Assembly (NCBI GenBank): GCA_040779335.1
Contig: JBFONV010000004.1
Location: 434,001-498,000 of the forward strand
Reading direction: 5' to 3'
DNA: 64,000 nucleotides
Origin: JBFONV01 sp040779335
Lineage (GTDB): Bacteria; Pseudomonadota; Gammaproteobacteria; Enterobacterales; Alteromonadaceae
Position 1 is the first letter of the stretch. Each line of letters opens with the position of its first letter. Below the pieces are notes generated by a model, which saw only the letters and a list, made by a program, of their open reading frames with translations, did no database searches and was not told the DNA's origin. The translations under genes were made by a program, and so were the position numbers. Positions 43,735 to 51,420 of the stretch are shown here, piece by piece.

Positions 43735-44139
43735 TTAATTTTTTTTAGGTTGTTCAACAGCGGCCAATGTTTCTTGGCAACTTTGTTCTAAATTGTTTAG
43801 TTCCATCAGCATGATTTTAATATCATCAAGCTGCTGGTTAAGATCTGCTTTTTTCTGAGCAATCAGCACCATCATGGTTTCAAGCTGAGTAGCACTGGTT
43901 CTGTCGGCATCATATAGTTCAAAAAGACGGCCAGTTTCCGATAAAGAAAACCCCAAGCGTTTGCCTCGTAGAATTAACTTTAGTCGAACTCTATCTCTTT
44001 GGTTATATATTCTTGTTTGTCCATTACGAACTGGTGAGATCAAGCCCTGGTCTTCATAAAAACGAATACTGCGTGTGGTTATGTCAAACTCTTTGGCCAA
44101 ATTTCCAATGGAGTAGGTTACTTGATTGGTTGTTTTCAT
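43735..44139 (-). CDS. liuR: MerR-family regulator of leucine catabolism
   Basis: A 134-residue MerR-type protein: YSIGNLAKEFDITTRSIRFYEDQGLISPVRNGQTRIYNQRDRVRLKLILRGKRLGFSLSETGRLFELYD, then a coiled coil (LETMMVLIAQKKADLNQQLDDIKIMLMELNNLEQS). Its position at the head of the liu operon and the TTTACGTTAACGTAAA palindrome upstream match known LiuR regulation in gammaproteobacteria, where LiuR represses branched-chain amino acid degradation genes. The operator covers its own -35, so it is probably autoregulated. No metal-binding cysteines as in metal-type MerR. Confidence 0.9.
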   Translation of the reverse strand: MKTTNQVTYSIGNLAKEFDITTRSIRFYEDQGLISPVRNGQTRIYNQRDRVRLKLILRGKRLGFSLSETGRLFELYDADRTSATQLETMMVLIAQKKADLNQQLDDIKIMLMELNNLEQSCQETLAAVEQPKKN

Positions 44140-44169
44140 TATTAAGTCGACTATTATTGATATCTTGCT

Positions 44170-44198
44170 ACTATAAGGGAAGTTTACGTTAACGTAAA
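44170..44198 (-). promoter_or_regulatory. liuR operon promoter with LiuR operator
   Basis: TTTACGTTAACGTAAA (44183-44198) is a perfect 16-bp palindrome that fits the published LiuR motif type. On the minus strand it includes a -35 (TTTACG, 44193-44198); a 17-bp spacer then leads to the -10 TATAGT (forward 44170-44175). Binding would block RNA polymerase at the liuR-A-B-C-D operon. Confidence 0.82.
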
Positions 44199-44361
44199 GC
44201 TTGTTTTTTGTGAGTATAATTATATGTAATTGAGCGCTTACAAAGTTGCAAGAAAACCATCAGATTAAAAGTCTGCACTTTGCTGTAATACTGTCATCGT
44301 TCGTCTACACTTTGAGTAATTTTTAGATTACACAAGAGTATTTACTCAAATACTACTAAAG

Positions 44362-44396
44362 TTTACGTTGGCGTAAACGTAAATCTAGGTTAATCT
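44362..44396 (+). promoter_or_regulatory. Thiolase promoter with second LiuR operator
   Basis: TTTACGTTGGCGTAAA (44362-44377) is the same palindrome with a TTGG centre. It overlaps a plus-strand -35 TTGGCG (44368-44373), 17-bp spacer, -10 TAATCT (44391-44396). The thiolase at 44441 should therefore be co-regulated with the liu operon. The divergent promoters lie in a 301-bp gap that holds no other gene. Confidence 0.78.
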
Positions 44397-44440
44397 GTTA
44401 TCAATTTTTATTATTCATCTGTATTTTTAGGAGAACACAC

Positions 44441-45625
44441 ATGTCTGAGCTTGATCCTATTGTTGTTGTTTCAGCAGCGAGAACCCCTATGGGGGGCTTC
44501 ATGGGCGGTTTGTCTGATGTAACCGCACCTTCACTAGGAGCTACGGCAATTAAAGCGGCACTTAAAAAAGCTAACCTTGCTAACGATCAAATAGATGAAG
44601 TTATCATGGGGTGTGTTTTACCCGCAGGTTTAAAACAAGCACCAGCGCGCCAAGCTGCATTAGAAGCAGGTCTAGAGTTATCGACGGTTTGTACAACCAT
44701 CAATAAAGTGTGTGGTTCAGGCATGAAAGCAGCAATGCAGGCCCATGACGCTATTGTTGCTGGCTCTATTGATATTGCTATTGCTGGCGGTATGGAAAGC
44801 ATGACTAATGCACCTTACTTAATGCCGAAAGCGCGCGCAGGTATGCGCATGGGGCATGGTCAAGTGCTTGATCATATGATGCTTGATGGTTTAGAAAATG
44901 CGTATGATGGTATTTCAATGGGATGCTTCGCGCAGGAAACCGCAGATGAATCTTGCTTTACTCGTGAAGCAATGGACGATTATGCTATTCGTTCTTTAGC
45001 ACGCGCAACGGCAGCGATAGAGTCGGGCGATTTTAAAAATGAAATTGCCCCCGTTACCTTTAATACACGTCGTGGCGAGGTTTTGTTTGATACTGATGAA
45101 CAACCGGGTAATGCTCGCCCTGATAAAATCCCTTCTTTACGTCCAGCCTTTAAAAAAGACGGCACAATTACCGCGGCGAACTCAAGTTCTATTTCAGATG
45201 GGGCTGCGGCATTAGTGCTAATGAAACTATCTGAAGCACAAAGCCGTGGTTTAACACCTTTGTGTAAAATTGTAGCTCATGCAACACATGCACAAAAACC
45301 GGCTGAATTTACGGTTGCTCCTGTTGGCGCGATGAAAAAAGTATTGGAGAAAGCCAATTGGACAACCAACGACGTTGATTTATTTGAAATTAACGAAGCG
45401 TTTGCCATGGTGACAATGTTAGCAATTAAAGAATTAGCATTAGATGTTGCTAAAGTTAACATTAATGGTGGCGCTTGTGCGTTAGGACACCCATTAGGGG
45501 CGAGTGGTGCGCGCATCATGGTTACCTTAATACATGCGCTTAAAAATAAAGGTTTGTCGAAAGGTTTAGCCTCTTTATGCATTGGTGGTGGTGAAGCGAC
45601 TGCTATTGCGGTAGAAATGCTGTAA
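44441..45625 (+). CDS. Acetyl-CoA C-acetyltransferase (thiolase)
   Basis: Splits acetoacetyl-CoA into two acetyl-CoA (or the reverse). The 394 residues carry the nucleophile INKVCGSGMKAAM near residue 88, the NEAFA motif near 350, and the second catalytic Cys-His block NGGACALGHPLGASGARI near 375. The length is that of AtoB/PhaA-type biosynthetic-degradative thiolases. Its LiuR-type operator ties it to leucine breakdown, where it would handle the acetoacetyl-CoA made by ScoAB. A degraded copy of its last 40 codons lies at 48224. GGAGAA precedes the ATG. Confidence 0.95.
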   Translation: MSELDPIVVVSAARTPMGGFMGGLSDVTAPSLGATAIKAALKKANLANDQIDEVIMGCVLPAGLKQAPARQAALEAGLELSTVCTTINKVCGSGMKAAMQAHDAIVAGSIDIAIAGGMESMTNAPYLMPKARAGMRMGHGQVLDHMMLDGLENAYDGISMGCFAQETADESCFTREAMDDYAIRSLARATAAIESGDFKNEIAPVTFNTRRGEVLFDTDEQPGNARPDKIPSLRPAFKKDGTITAANSSSISDGAAALVLMKLSEAQSRGLTPLCKIVAHATHAQKPAEFTVAPVGAMKKVLEKANWTTNDVDLFEINEAFAMVTMLAIKELALDVAKVNINGGACALGHPLGASGARIMVTLIHALKNKGLSKGLASLCIGGGEATAIAVEML

Positions 45626-45644
45626 AACTAACGACCAAATCATA

Positions 45645-45674
45645 GTAAAAAAGCCGCATTAGCGGCTTTTTTAC
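45645..45674 (+). terminator. Rho-independent terminator after the thiolase
   Basis: GTAAAAAAGCCGC and GCGGCTTTTTTAC (45645-45674) form a perfect 13-bp stem with an ATTA loop and a built-in T run. It starts 20 bp after the thiolase stop. A decayed copy lies near 48371-48397. Confidence 0.9.
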
Positions 45675-45787
45675 GTTCAGGACGAACAGTATGTCGAGGT
45701 GACAGGAACTTTCTTATAAACAATTGAGGAGCGACGATGTTCAGGGCGAACGATAGTCGCGGTAACAAGATGCCATTGAGTGAGAGC
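45675..45787. repeat. Structured repeat, degenerate copy downstream of the thiolase
   Basis: About two units of the 50-bp element seen at 48399. The first begins GTTCAGGACGAAC and ends GGAGCGACGAT, with a disrupted middle; the second (45739 on) reads GTTCAGGGCGAAC, then GTCGCGGTAACAAGATGCCATTGAG. The same end sequence closes the other array. Confidence 0.75.
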
Positions 45788-45899
45788 GGTATGGCTCTGT
45801 CAGCATGCGATTGACGACCATCTCTTTGCTGTGGCACTTAGGATACTGCAGATTACTGGACTTTGAGCTATTGTTTTATGTCGCATTACAAAAACGAAG

Positions 45900-46871
45900 T
45901 CATTTAAATATATCGTTTTTTGTTGCTCGAATATTGATATTGTTTGGGCCTAGTTGTTCTGCTTGTAAAATGATCTCTTTAGCTTTTTTTAACTGGTTGT
46001 CTTTGTACAGAGCAAAAGCGTAATTGTTTAAATAAAGACTTTGCTGCGCTGAATACAAGTATCCTTTTTCAAACCAAAAAATTGCTTTTTTAATATTTTC
46101 ATTGTTTTGAGCATTTTCTAAAAAGTAATTACCTAATAAAAAATAACTAAGCCAGTAGTCAGGCCACAATATTGTCGCGTTTTTCAAATGAGTCAGGCCA
46201 GAACTAAGTTCTTTGACGGTGATAAGGTCTTGAGCGCTACTTACATAAGTAAATGGTTCTAATTGAGTTAATGAATGTTCGCCAGGAAGAGCAATTAACA
46301 ACCAAAAGTTAGCGCGTTGCCATGTTCGTTCAAAAACACTAAGGTCAACGTGTCTATTTTCAACATCACCGGTGTGAAGTATTAATTTTTCTGTTGTTAA
46401 ATCATACCCCTTAACAACAGCATAATGCCATATCGGATACCACGACAGCCCCAAATTTTGTAGGACAATGATCGGAATATTATTTTGAACGAAATACAGT
46501 AATTTGTTGAGGTTTCCGCGTTCGGTATAGGCGAGTAATCCTTGTTGGCGTATTGCAGCCACCATTTCTAATTGTAAACTCCCCTCTCTTTTGGGAATAA
46601 AAAGCAGTGGCGCAATTTCCTCAGGTAAGCGTTTAATATCATTATATTCAAATATCTCTGCGAGAGTTGTTGGGCCACAATAAAAAGCTTGTTGGTTATA
46701 AAATGGGACATTTTTTATGTCATAAGCTAAAGCCATTGCTGGCGAGGGATTATGCAAAAGTTGCTGAGTTTGAGGCGGTGTTGCACAGCCGTTCAATAAA
46801 AAAAAACTGGCTGAGAAGCCAGTTATTAATAAATAACGTATTCTAAATCGGTTCAATAAATGAATAGGCAT
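45900..46871 (-). CDS. PA2778-family C39-like cysteine peptidase lipoprotein with TPR tail
   Basis: A 323-residue protein with a lipoprotein signal (LLITGFSASFFLLNGC, lipobox LNGC). Residues about 45-200 are a papain-like C39 domain: AFYCGPTTLAEIF (nucleophile Cys), then WYPIWHYAVVKGYD (His) and LHTGDVENRHVDLSVFERTW. The C-terminal 100 residues form TPR-like helices (YWLSYFLLGNYFLENAQNNENIKKAIFWFEKGYLY, SLYLNNYAFALYKDNQLKKAKEIILQAEQLG). Substrate unknown. It pairs with the PA2779-type gene just upstream, as elsewhere. The start at 46871 overlaps that gene by 29 bp; the frame stays open to 46910. Confidence 0.85.
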   Translation of the reverse strand: MPIHLLNRFRIRYLLITGFSASFFLLNGCATPPQTQQLLHNPSPAMALAYDIKNVPFYNQQAFYCGPTTLAEIFEYNDIKRLPEEIAPLLFIPKREGSLQLEMVAAIRQQGLLAYTERGNLNKLLYFVQNNIPIIVLQNLGLSWYPIWHYAVVKGYDLTTEKLILHTGDVENRHVDLSVFERTWQRANFWLLIALPGEHSLTQLEPFTYVSSAQDLITVKELSSGLTHLKNATILWPDYWLSYFLLGNYFLENAQNNENIKKAIFWFEKGYLYSAQQSLYLNNYAFALYKDNQLKKAKEIILQAEQLGPNNINIRATKNDIFK

Positions 46872-47211
46872 CTGTAATACCAAGTAAGTCGAGTACTGCA
46901 ACAACGACAAATACGGTTACTACTATCCCTATAATACCACTACCAGCAGGAGCATTATTCATTTGCTTATTTAGCTGCATGACTTCTGTGGGGGTTAAAT
47001 TGTTGATTCTATTTTTAGCGTCTTCACTAGTTACTCCTAAAGCTACTAATTTTTGCTGGACATCTTTTGAGTCAACCATTGCTAAGATTTGCTGTTTATT
47101 TAATTCAAATCTTTGTTGTTCTATTACTTGAGCTGAAGTCACTACACCTGCGTTTGTTGTAGGAGCAACAAACGTTAACAACGTTGCAAATACGACTAAT
47201 AAATTTTTCAT
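46843..47211 (-). CDS. PA2779-family protein
   Basis: A 122-residue exported membrane protein. Residues 1-21 are a signal peptide (KNLLVVFATLLTFVAPTTNA). The mature part matches the PA2779 family: VIEQQRFELNKQQILAMVDSKDVQQKLVALGVTSEDAKNRINNLTPTEVMQLNKQM, then a C-terminal membrane helix (IIGIVVTVFVVVAVLDLLGITDAYSFIEPI). It is found almost always beside a PA2778-type peptidase and could be its partner or substrate. The ATG has AGGACAG upstream. Function unknown. Confidence 0.85.
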   Translation of the reverse strand: MKNLLVVFATLLTFVAPTTNAGVVTSAQVIEQQRFELNKQQILAMVDSKDVQQKLVALGVTSEDAKNRINNLTPTEVMQLNKQMNNAPAGSGIIGIVVTVFVVVAVLDLLGITDAYSFIEPI

Positions 47212-47434
47212 ATTCTGTCCTTTAGTTAGCCAAATTGATGATAATAAAAATATATAACCATCAGTTAAGTGACATCATGTATAACATTAAGAAAACGGTA
47301 ATGCAAAGAAGCTCGAACAGGTTTTAGCTTTTAATCACAGTTAATAAAATAAATGGTTCTTTCGCCATCAGGAAAAAAACTTACATTGCTGACATGAACT
47401 GCACACAATTAACATTGAAGAAGTACTTATTCTG

Positions 47435-48142
47435 TTATTTAGTTTCTTGTTTGAGTAGGTATTGTTCAATCTGCTTATTCAACTTTTGGTATAGTGGTAG
47501 GAGCGAATTTCTTAAAAAACTAGAGTAACCCTGCCCGTAAGCTTTTTGAGCAGCCAAACCACTTCTCAATCTTCCTAGATCGATTTCTGTCTCGATGAGA
47601 AGTGTCTCATTACTTCGATCGAAATATTGATGTCGTGTATTTCGCAATATAGCATCATGATAGATGTCACTAAGATATGCATAAACATCATTTCTATTAT
47701 TTGAATAATCGTATAACGTTGTAATATTACGAACTAAGTCTTTGTCTTGAAGATTTATTAGTTGTCCGTTTTCCAACATCAGTTTGTAAACCGATTTGTT
47801 GGGGAAGAAGGTTGGTGTATCAAGATCATCTAGGTGTTGATTAATTCGTGTGACTTCGTCAACATTTACTGGTGATTCTAAAAGAGCTTTTATCATTAAC
47901 TCTAAACCCGCAGACATGTTTTCTCTTTTCGTTAAGGTGATTGATAATTGCTCCATGTCACCTTTTAGGTCCTGATGAAGAAACATCAAGGATTGATTGG
48001 CGTTTTCTTTATCTGTGCGCTGTGTATCCCATTGGCCAATAATAACAGCTATATATACGCCGATAAGTACAACAAATATATCTAGAATGAATGCACTCCA
48101 GTTTTGATTTTTAATGTGTTGAGCGTATCGGCGAATAATCAT
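47435..48142 (-). CDS. Membrane-anchored hypothetical protein, DUF6090-like
   Basis: A 235-residue protein with one N-terminal membrane helix (residues 15-39, WSAFILDIFVVLIGVYIAVIIGQW) followed by a long helical domain (DKENANQSLMFLHQDLKGDMEQLSITLTKRENMSAGLELMIKALLES, then SVYKLMLENGQLINLQDKDLVRNITTLYDYSNNRNDVYAYLSDIYHDAILRNTRHQYFD). The pattern, a short basic start, helix, WDTQRTDKEN and helical bundle, is like DUF6090 proteins. No enzymatic motif. It forms, with the PA2778/PA2779 pair, the cargo between the two thiolase 3'-end copies. Confidence 0.65.
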   Translation of the reverse strand: MIIRRYAQHIKNQNWSAFILDIFVVLIGVYIAVIIGQWDTQRTDKENANQSLMFLHQDLKGDMEQLSITLTKRENMSAGLELMIKALLESPVNVDEVTRINQHLDDLDTPTFFPNKSVYKLMLENGQLINLQDKDLVRNITTLYDYSNNRNDVYAYLSDIYHDAILRNTRHQYFDRSNETLLIETEIDLGRLRSGLAAQKAYGQGYSSFLRNSLLPLYQKLNKQIEQYLLKQETK

Positions 48143-48223
48143 TTTTGAAAACTCTCTCTAATCTTGATAACAGAATAGCACTCGCTACTTTAAGTTTTCA
48201 ATTTATTGTTAATGAGCAATCAA

Positions 48224-48354
48224 TGGGGGGAGTGGTGTGCACATCATGGTTACCTTAATACATGCGCTTAAAAATAAAGGTTTGTAGAAAGGTTTAGCCT
48301 CTTAATGTATTGGTGGTGAAGCGACTGCTATTGTGGTAGAAATACTGTAAAAGT
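48224..48354 (+). pseudogene. Decayed copy of the thiolase 3' end
   Basis: Matches 45496-45625 of the intact thiolase with about 90% identity over roughly 130 bp. It keeps the frame for IMVTLIHALKNKGL but then has TAG for a Ser codon and TAA for a Leu codon, and lacks one Gly codon. No 5' part is present, so it is not a broken whole gene but a transferred or duplicated 3' end. The match continues past the stop into the terminator and repeats. Confidence 0.85.
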
Positions 48355-48370
48355 AACGACCAAATCATAT

Positions 48371-48397
48371 AAAAAAACCGCATTATTGGTTTTTTTA
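48371..48397 (+). terminator. Decayed copy of the thiolase terminator
   Basis: The copy of the terminator retains AAAAAAACCGCATTATTGGTTTTTTT: AAAAAAACC can still pair with GGTTTTTTT, but the GC-rich centre of the stem is lost. Confidence 0.55.
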
Positions 48398-48398
48398 T

Positions 48399-48544
48399 GT
48401 TCAGGACGAACAGTATGTCGCGGTGACAGGACGTCAAGGAGCGACGATGTTCAGGACGAACAGTATGTCGTGGTGACCGGACGTCAAGGAGCGACGATGC
48501 TTAGGACGAACGGTATGTCGCGGTAACAAGATGCCATTGAGCGA
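48399..48544. repeat. Tandem array of a structured 50-bp repeat
   Basis: Units at 48399-48448, 48449-48498 and 48499-48544 (partial). The unit starts GTTCAGGACGAAC (GTTC/GAAC arms) and continues GTCGCGGTGACAGGACGTCA then AGGAGCGAC, where GTCGC/GCGAC and TGAC/GTCA form nested arms. Units 1 and 2 differ at only two positions. The third diverges to GTAACAAGATGCCATTGAG, the same end as in the copy at 45675. Function unknown; it looks like a dispersed palindromic repeat family. From 48554 to 48782 nothing else was recognised. Confidence 0.8.
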
Positions 48545-48782
48545 AAAGTGGAAACTCTAGAATTAATAAAAAATCTTTTTTAATCTCAAGTGTGCTCATT
48601 TTAGTTATCTGACCAATTAACAAAGTCAAATAATTTTTATTATATAGCAATAGGTTAACAATTTTGATATGAATAGGTAAAAGATAGAAGTGAGCAATGC
48701 TGCGGTAGAAAAACGCACAAATTGCGCACTATCAAATTGACATGAACAGCACCAACTACTTTGCAAGCGACTTTTAACTGAT

Positions 48783-49472
48783 ATGCACCTCAACTGTAAA
48801 AATTGCCAAATTTCCCTCCCAGTAAACGCAAAGTATTGTCCAAACTGTGGGCAGAGTACAAAAAGTAATCGGCAGCCTTTTATCCCATTTGTAAAAGAAG
48901 CAATGCACGAGCTTTTGGATATTGACGGACGCTTGTCGCTCACCTTAAAGACCCTAATTACTAAACCAGGGCTTGCGTCATATGAGTATGATCAGGGTAT
49001 GCGAGCGAAATACACGCCTTCGCTAAGACTTTACTTAGTGGCCAGCGTAATATTCTTTCTACTGTTTTCCAGTTTCCAGCAGGTAATTACTGGTCGCGAA
49101 GGTTATTCAGCATCTTCAATTGATCTTTATTCAAAAGCAATGTTCGTTTTGTTCCCGCTGTTTGCCCTTTATATAAAGGCTATATATCCAAGCAGTTATC
49201 TGGTGTCCAATATCGTTTTTTCCCTGCATATTCATAGTGTGGGCTATTTGGTTTTGATTCTAATTGGCCCGCTAGAGGCATTAGAAAGACAACACCCCGC
49301 ATATTTGGCACTACAGGCGCCACTCCTGTTATATTTACTTTGGTATTTTCTTAAGGCGTTTAAAACCATGTACCTAGCGTCTTGGCTTGTCACGGCCTTT
49401 AAATCTCTATTGGTTTACCTAGCTTACATGGCGACCTTGGGTCTGGTATTTGATGTGGTTTTGCCGACTTGA
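48783..49472 (+). CDS. DUF3667-type membrane protein with zinc ribbon
   Basis: A 229-residue protein. Residues 3-25 are a zinc ribbon (CKNCQISLPVNAKYCPNCGQ, Cys4). It then has FVKEAMHELLDIDGRLSLTLKTLITKPGLASYEYDQGMRAKYTPSLRLYLVASVIFFLLFS, the DUF3667 core, followed by four or so membrane helices to the end. It is an inner-membrane protein of unknown function. Single gene; the ribosome site before the ATG is weak. Confidence 0.82.
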   Translation: MHLNCKNCQISLPVNAKYCPNCGQSTKSNRQPFIPFVKEAMHELLDIDGRLSLTLKTLITKPGLASYEYDQGMRAKYTPSLRLYLVASVIFFLLFSSFQQVITGREGYSASSIDLYSKAMFVLFPLFALYIKAIYPSSYLVSNIVFSLHIHSVGYLVLILIGPLEALERQHPAYLALQAPLLLYLLWYFLKAFKTMYLASWLVTAFKSLLVYLAYMATLGLVFDVVLPT

Positions 49473-49880
49473 TAAACGATTGCCTGTGTCCATCAGTTGA
49501 TCTCACAGCATAAATGCAAAACTCTGCACAGAGCGAAGAGGAGACATATTGAAAACTAGAAACTCCCCATTCAGTGCTTAAGCCTAAACCACATTATATA
49601 CCTACTAAACTATAAAAATTTTCAGTTATCCTAGTCAGATCATAAGCAGTAAAGTTGATTTATATGTTAGCGGCCAAAAGATGGACGCATATACAGCTCA
49701 TTATCTTGTCAAAAATGGTACGCCATTTCCATTTTTTTAGGCCGTAATTACACTATTTATTTCAGATGCTTAACGTGTTTTTGTATTTTTATTATTAATT
49801 TTTTCTACTCTCGATGACATAATCTAGTTTTATCACCGACTAACTAAGTATCTAACGATTTGGCGACACGTAGACTGGAT
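49473..49880. other. Intergenic region, nothing recognised
   Basis: About 400 bp of AT-rich DNA between the DUF3667 gene and the sigma-factor gene. I found no long palindrome, repeat or credible ORF. It should hold the sigma-operon promoter, which I could not locate. Confidence 0.4.
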
Positions 49881-50357
49881 ATGCGTAAAGAATTTGAACA
49901 AATGATTATTAATAACCAAGGACGGATTCGTTATATCGCCTCACGTTATAGTCATGACGGCGAATTTGACGATATGTATCAGGAAATATTGCTTCAACTT
50001 TGGCGTAGCTTCGAGTCATTTGACGGTCAATCAAAGCTCGAAACTTGGGTCTACAAAGTGGCTCTTAATACTGCGTGTACTTTTGTGCGTTCAGCGGTTA
50101 AGCAAAGAGAGATTAAACAATCTCCTCTACATAACGTGATTGAATCATCACAGCCTGCACATGAGGTCTGTCAGGCTGACGTACTTAATCAGTTTATGGA
50201 CGGTCTAAATAACATAGATGCAAGTATTTTAATGATGTATTTAGACGGATTAACCTCTGATGAAAGTGCAAAGGTACTGGGTATTAGCGCCAACGCTGTT
50301 AGGTTGCGCATCAAGCGTATTAAACAAGATTTTGAAAACCAATTTATAGGAGACTGA
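49881..50357 (+). CDS. ECF-type RNA polymerase sigma factor
   Basis: A 158-residue sigma-70-family protein with regions 2 and 4 only. Region 2: MRKEFEQMIINNQGRIRYIASRYSHDGEFDDMYQEILLQLWRSFESFDGQSKLETWVYKVALNTACTF. Region 4: LNNIDASILMMYLDGLTSDESAKVLGISANAVRLRIKRIKQDF, with the helix-turn-helix near residue 130. The ATG at 49881 was preferred to the in-frame TTG at 49860, although its ribosome site is weak. The next gene starts one base after the stop and encodes a membrane protein that could be its anti-sigma factor. Confidence 0.88.
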   Translation: MRKEFEQMIINNQGRIRYIASRYSHDGEFDDMYQEILLQLWRSFESFDGQSKLETWVYKVALNTACTFVRSAVKQREIKQSPLHNVIESSQPAHEVCQADVLNQFMDGLNNIDASILMMYLDGLTSDESAKVLGISANAVRLRIKRIKQDFENQFIGD

Positions 50358-50358
50358 T

Positions 50359-50955
50359 ATGAAGCTAGACGACTTAAAGCAAGACTGGCAAAAAGCCATT
50401 CAAACAGAATCAGCTCCAGAAAATTTTAACGAGGTGATAAACATGTTAGAGCAAGAAACAAACAGAATAGACAAAGAAGTTAAACGACGTGATTTCTTAG
50501 AAATTACAATTGCCATTTTGCTCATTCCAGCTTGGGTGTATGGCATGTATATATCTGTTAGCACGATGCAAACCATTGGTTGTATTGTCGCGATAGCCGC
50601 CAGTGTTTATATCCCTTATCGCTTGTTATCTGCGAGAAAAGTAGCCGCCAAAAAGACCGATAGTATTAAAGATTTTTTGCTTCAAGAAAAGCAAAAACTG
50701 TTACAACAAAAACAAATGCTTGAATCTATTTTTTGGTGGTACATAGGCCCTATAACTGCAGCCATTTTACTTATTACCTTGGGCAGTAATGTCAATGAAT
50801 CAGGCTGGCCGAAAGTACCTTCCCATATGGTCTGGTATTACGTATCGGTTGCTCTGCTTATGATTGGAGTTTATTCACTTAACAAACGAGCGGCTAAGAA
50901 AAAATTTGGTCCATTGCTTGAAAATATCGATAAAAGTCTGTCTGAAATTAACTAG
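50359..50955 (+). CDS. Membrane protein, putative anti-sigma factor
   Basis: A 198-residue protein: a soluble N-terminal part (residues 1-48, MKLDDLKQDWQKAIQTESAPENFNEVINMLEQETNRIDKEVKRRD), two membrane helices (49-66 and 71-88), a cytoplasmic helix rich in Lys and Gln (90-122), and two more helices (126-142, 158-174). No zinc anti-sigma motif. Its place directly after the ECF sigma gene and its topology suggest it holds the sigma factor at the membrane. That role is an inference from context. GGAGACTG precedes the ATG. Confidence 0.7.
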   Translation: MKLDDLKQDWQKAIQTESAPENFNEVINMLEQETNRIDKEVKRRDFLEITIAILLIPAWVYGMYISVSTMQTIGCIVAIAASVYIPYRLLSARKVAAKKTDSIKDFLLQEKQKLLQQKQMLESIFWWYIGPITAAILLITLGSNVNESGWPKVPSHMVWYYVSVALLMIGVYSLNKRAAKKKFGPLLENIDKSLSEIN

Positions 50956-51062
50956 TCAGCGCAATCTTTTAACCTTTTTAACGCCCCTACAGAGATTACT
51001 ATTGCGTTTAAGGTATGAACTACACAGGACGAGTACACGCAAAATTTAGAGAGATCTATACA

Positions 51063-51233
51063 ATGAACAACAAACAACCAAACACAAAGAAAACGTCATC
51101 TTCTGCCATTATCGTCATTATTATTACCATTATGATTGCCGTGTTTGCAGGTAGTTCGGACGCTGCGGAGTTTAATTTAGAGAAAGTACTTAAGCACAGA
51201 GTAACAACGGAAAAGTCCACTTTGTTCTTTTAA
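51063..51233 (+). CDS. Small single-span membrane protein after the sigma/anti-sigma pair
   Basis: A 56-residue protein with one hydrophobic segment (SAIIVIIITIMIAVFAGSSDAAEF, residues 14-37). It could be a membrane anchor or a signal peptide cleaved after SDA. The ATG at 51063 with AGAGA upstream was chosen. It follows the putative anti-sigma gene by 107 bp and could be a third member of the system or a target of the sigma factor. No homolog is known to me. Confidence 0.45.
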   Translation: MNNKQPNTKKTSSSAIIVIIITIMIAVFAGSSDAAEFNLEKVLKHRVTTEKSTLFF

Positions 51234-51292
51234 TTCTAAACTCGTAAACTCAAGCTTCATGGTAGAAAGTGGCACTTAAGCGACGGTTAGAT

Positions 51293-51420
51293 ATGTTGGT
51301 TACGTCATAGTCGCGCGGTAATTAGTCGGACAGTTTTGCTTGGTAATGACATTACCGTAGCTAAAGGCTGACATTGTTTAAATGTTAGCCTTTTTATCTT
51401 AAAGCAATGGCCAAAAATAG
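51293..51420. repeat. Partial duplicate of the aldo/keto reductase 3' flank, copy 1
   Basis: Matches 55139-55263 at roughly 85% identity by eye, including GGTAATTAGTCGGACAGTTT and a 13-bp hairpin. Copy 1 sits upstream of the alcohol dehydrogenase gene; copy 2 lies at the genuine 3' end of the aldo/keto reductase gene. Confidence 0.75.
51363..51395 (+). terminator. Terminator hairpin (copy 1)
   Basis: AAAGGCTGACATT pairs with AATGTTAGCCTTT (51363-51393) around a GTTTA loop, followed by T residues. It would end the sigma-operon transcript. In copy 2 the third pair is C-G rather than A-T, so pairing is preserved by compensatory change. Confidence 0.75.

Noticed and set aside
45805..46023. A plus-strand ORF between the thiolase and the PA2778 gene
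   Set aside because: Most of it is antisense to the TPR part of the PA2778-type gene, and the composition is that of a shadow.
48224..48354. A functional second thiolase
   Set aside because: Only about 40 codons are present, with two stop codons and no active-site cysteine region.
48399..48544. CRISPR array
   Set aside because: The units are directly adjacent with no variable spacers, and there are no cas genes.
48626..48943. A 105-codon minus-strand ORF
   Set aside because: It is antisense to the zinc-ribbon start of the DUF3667 gene; its cysteines mirror that motif by chance.
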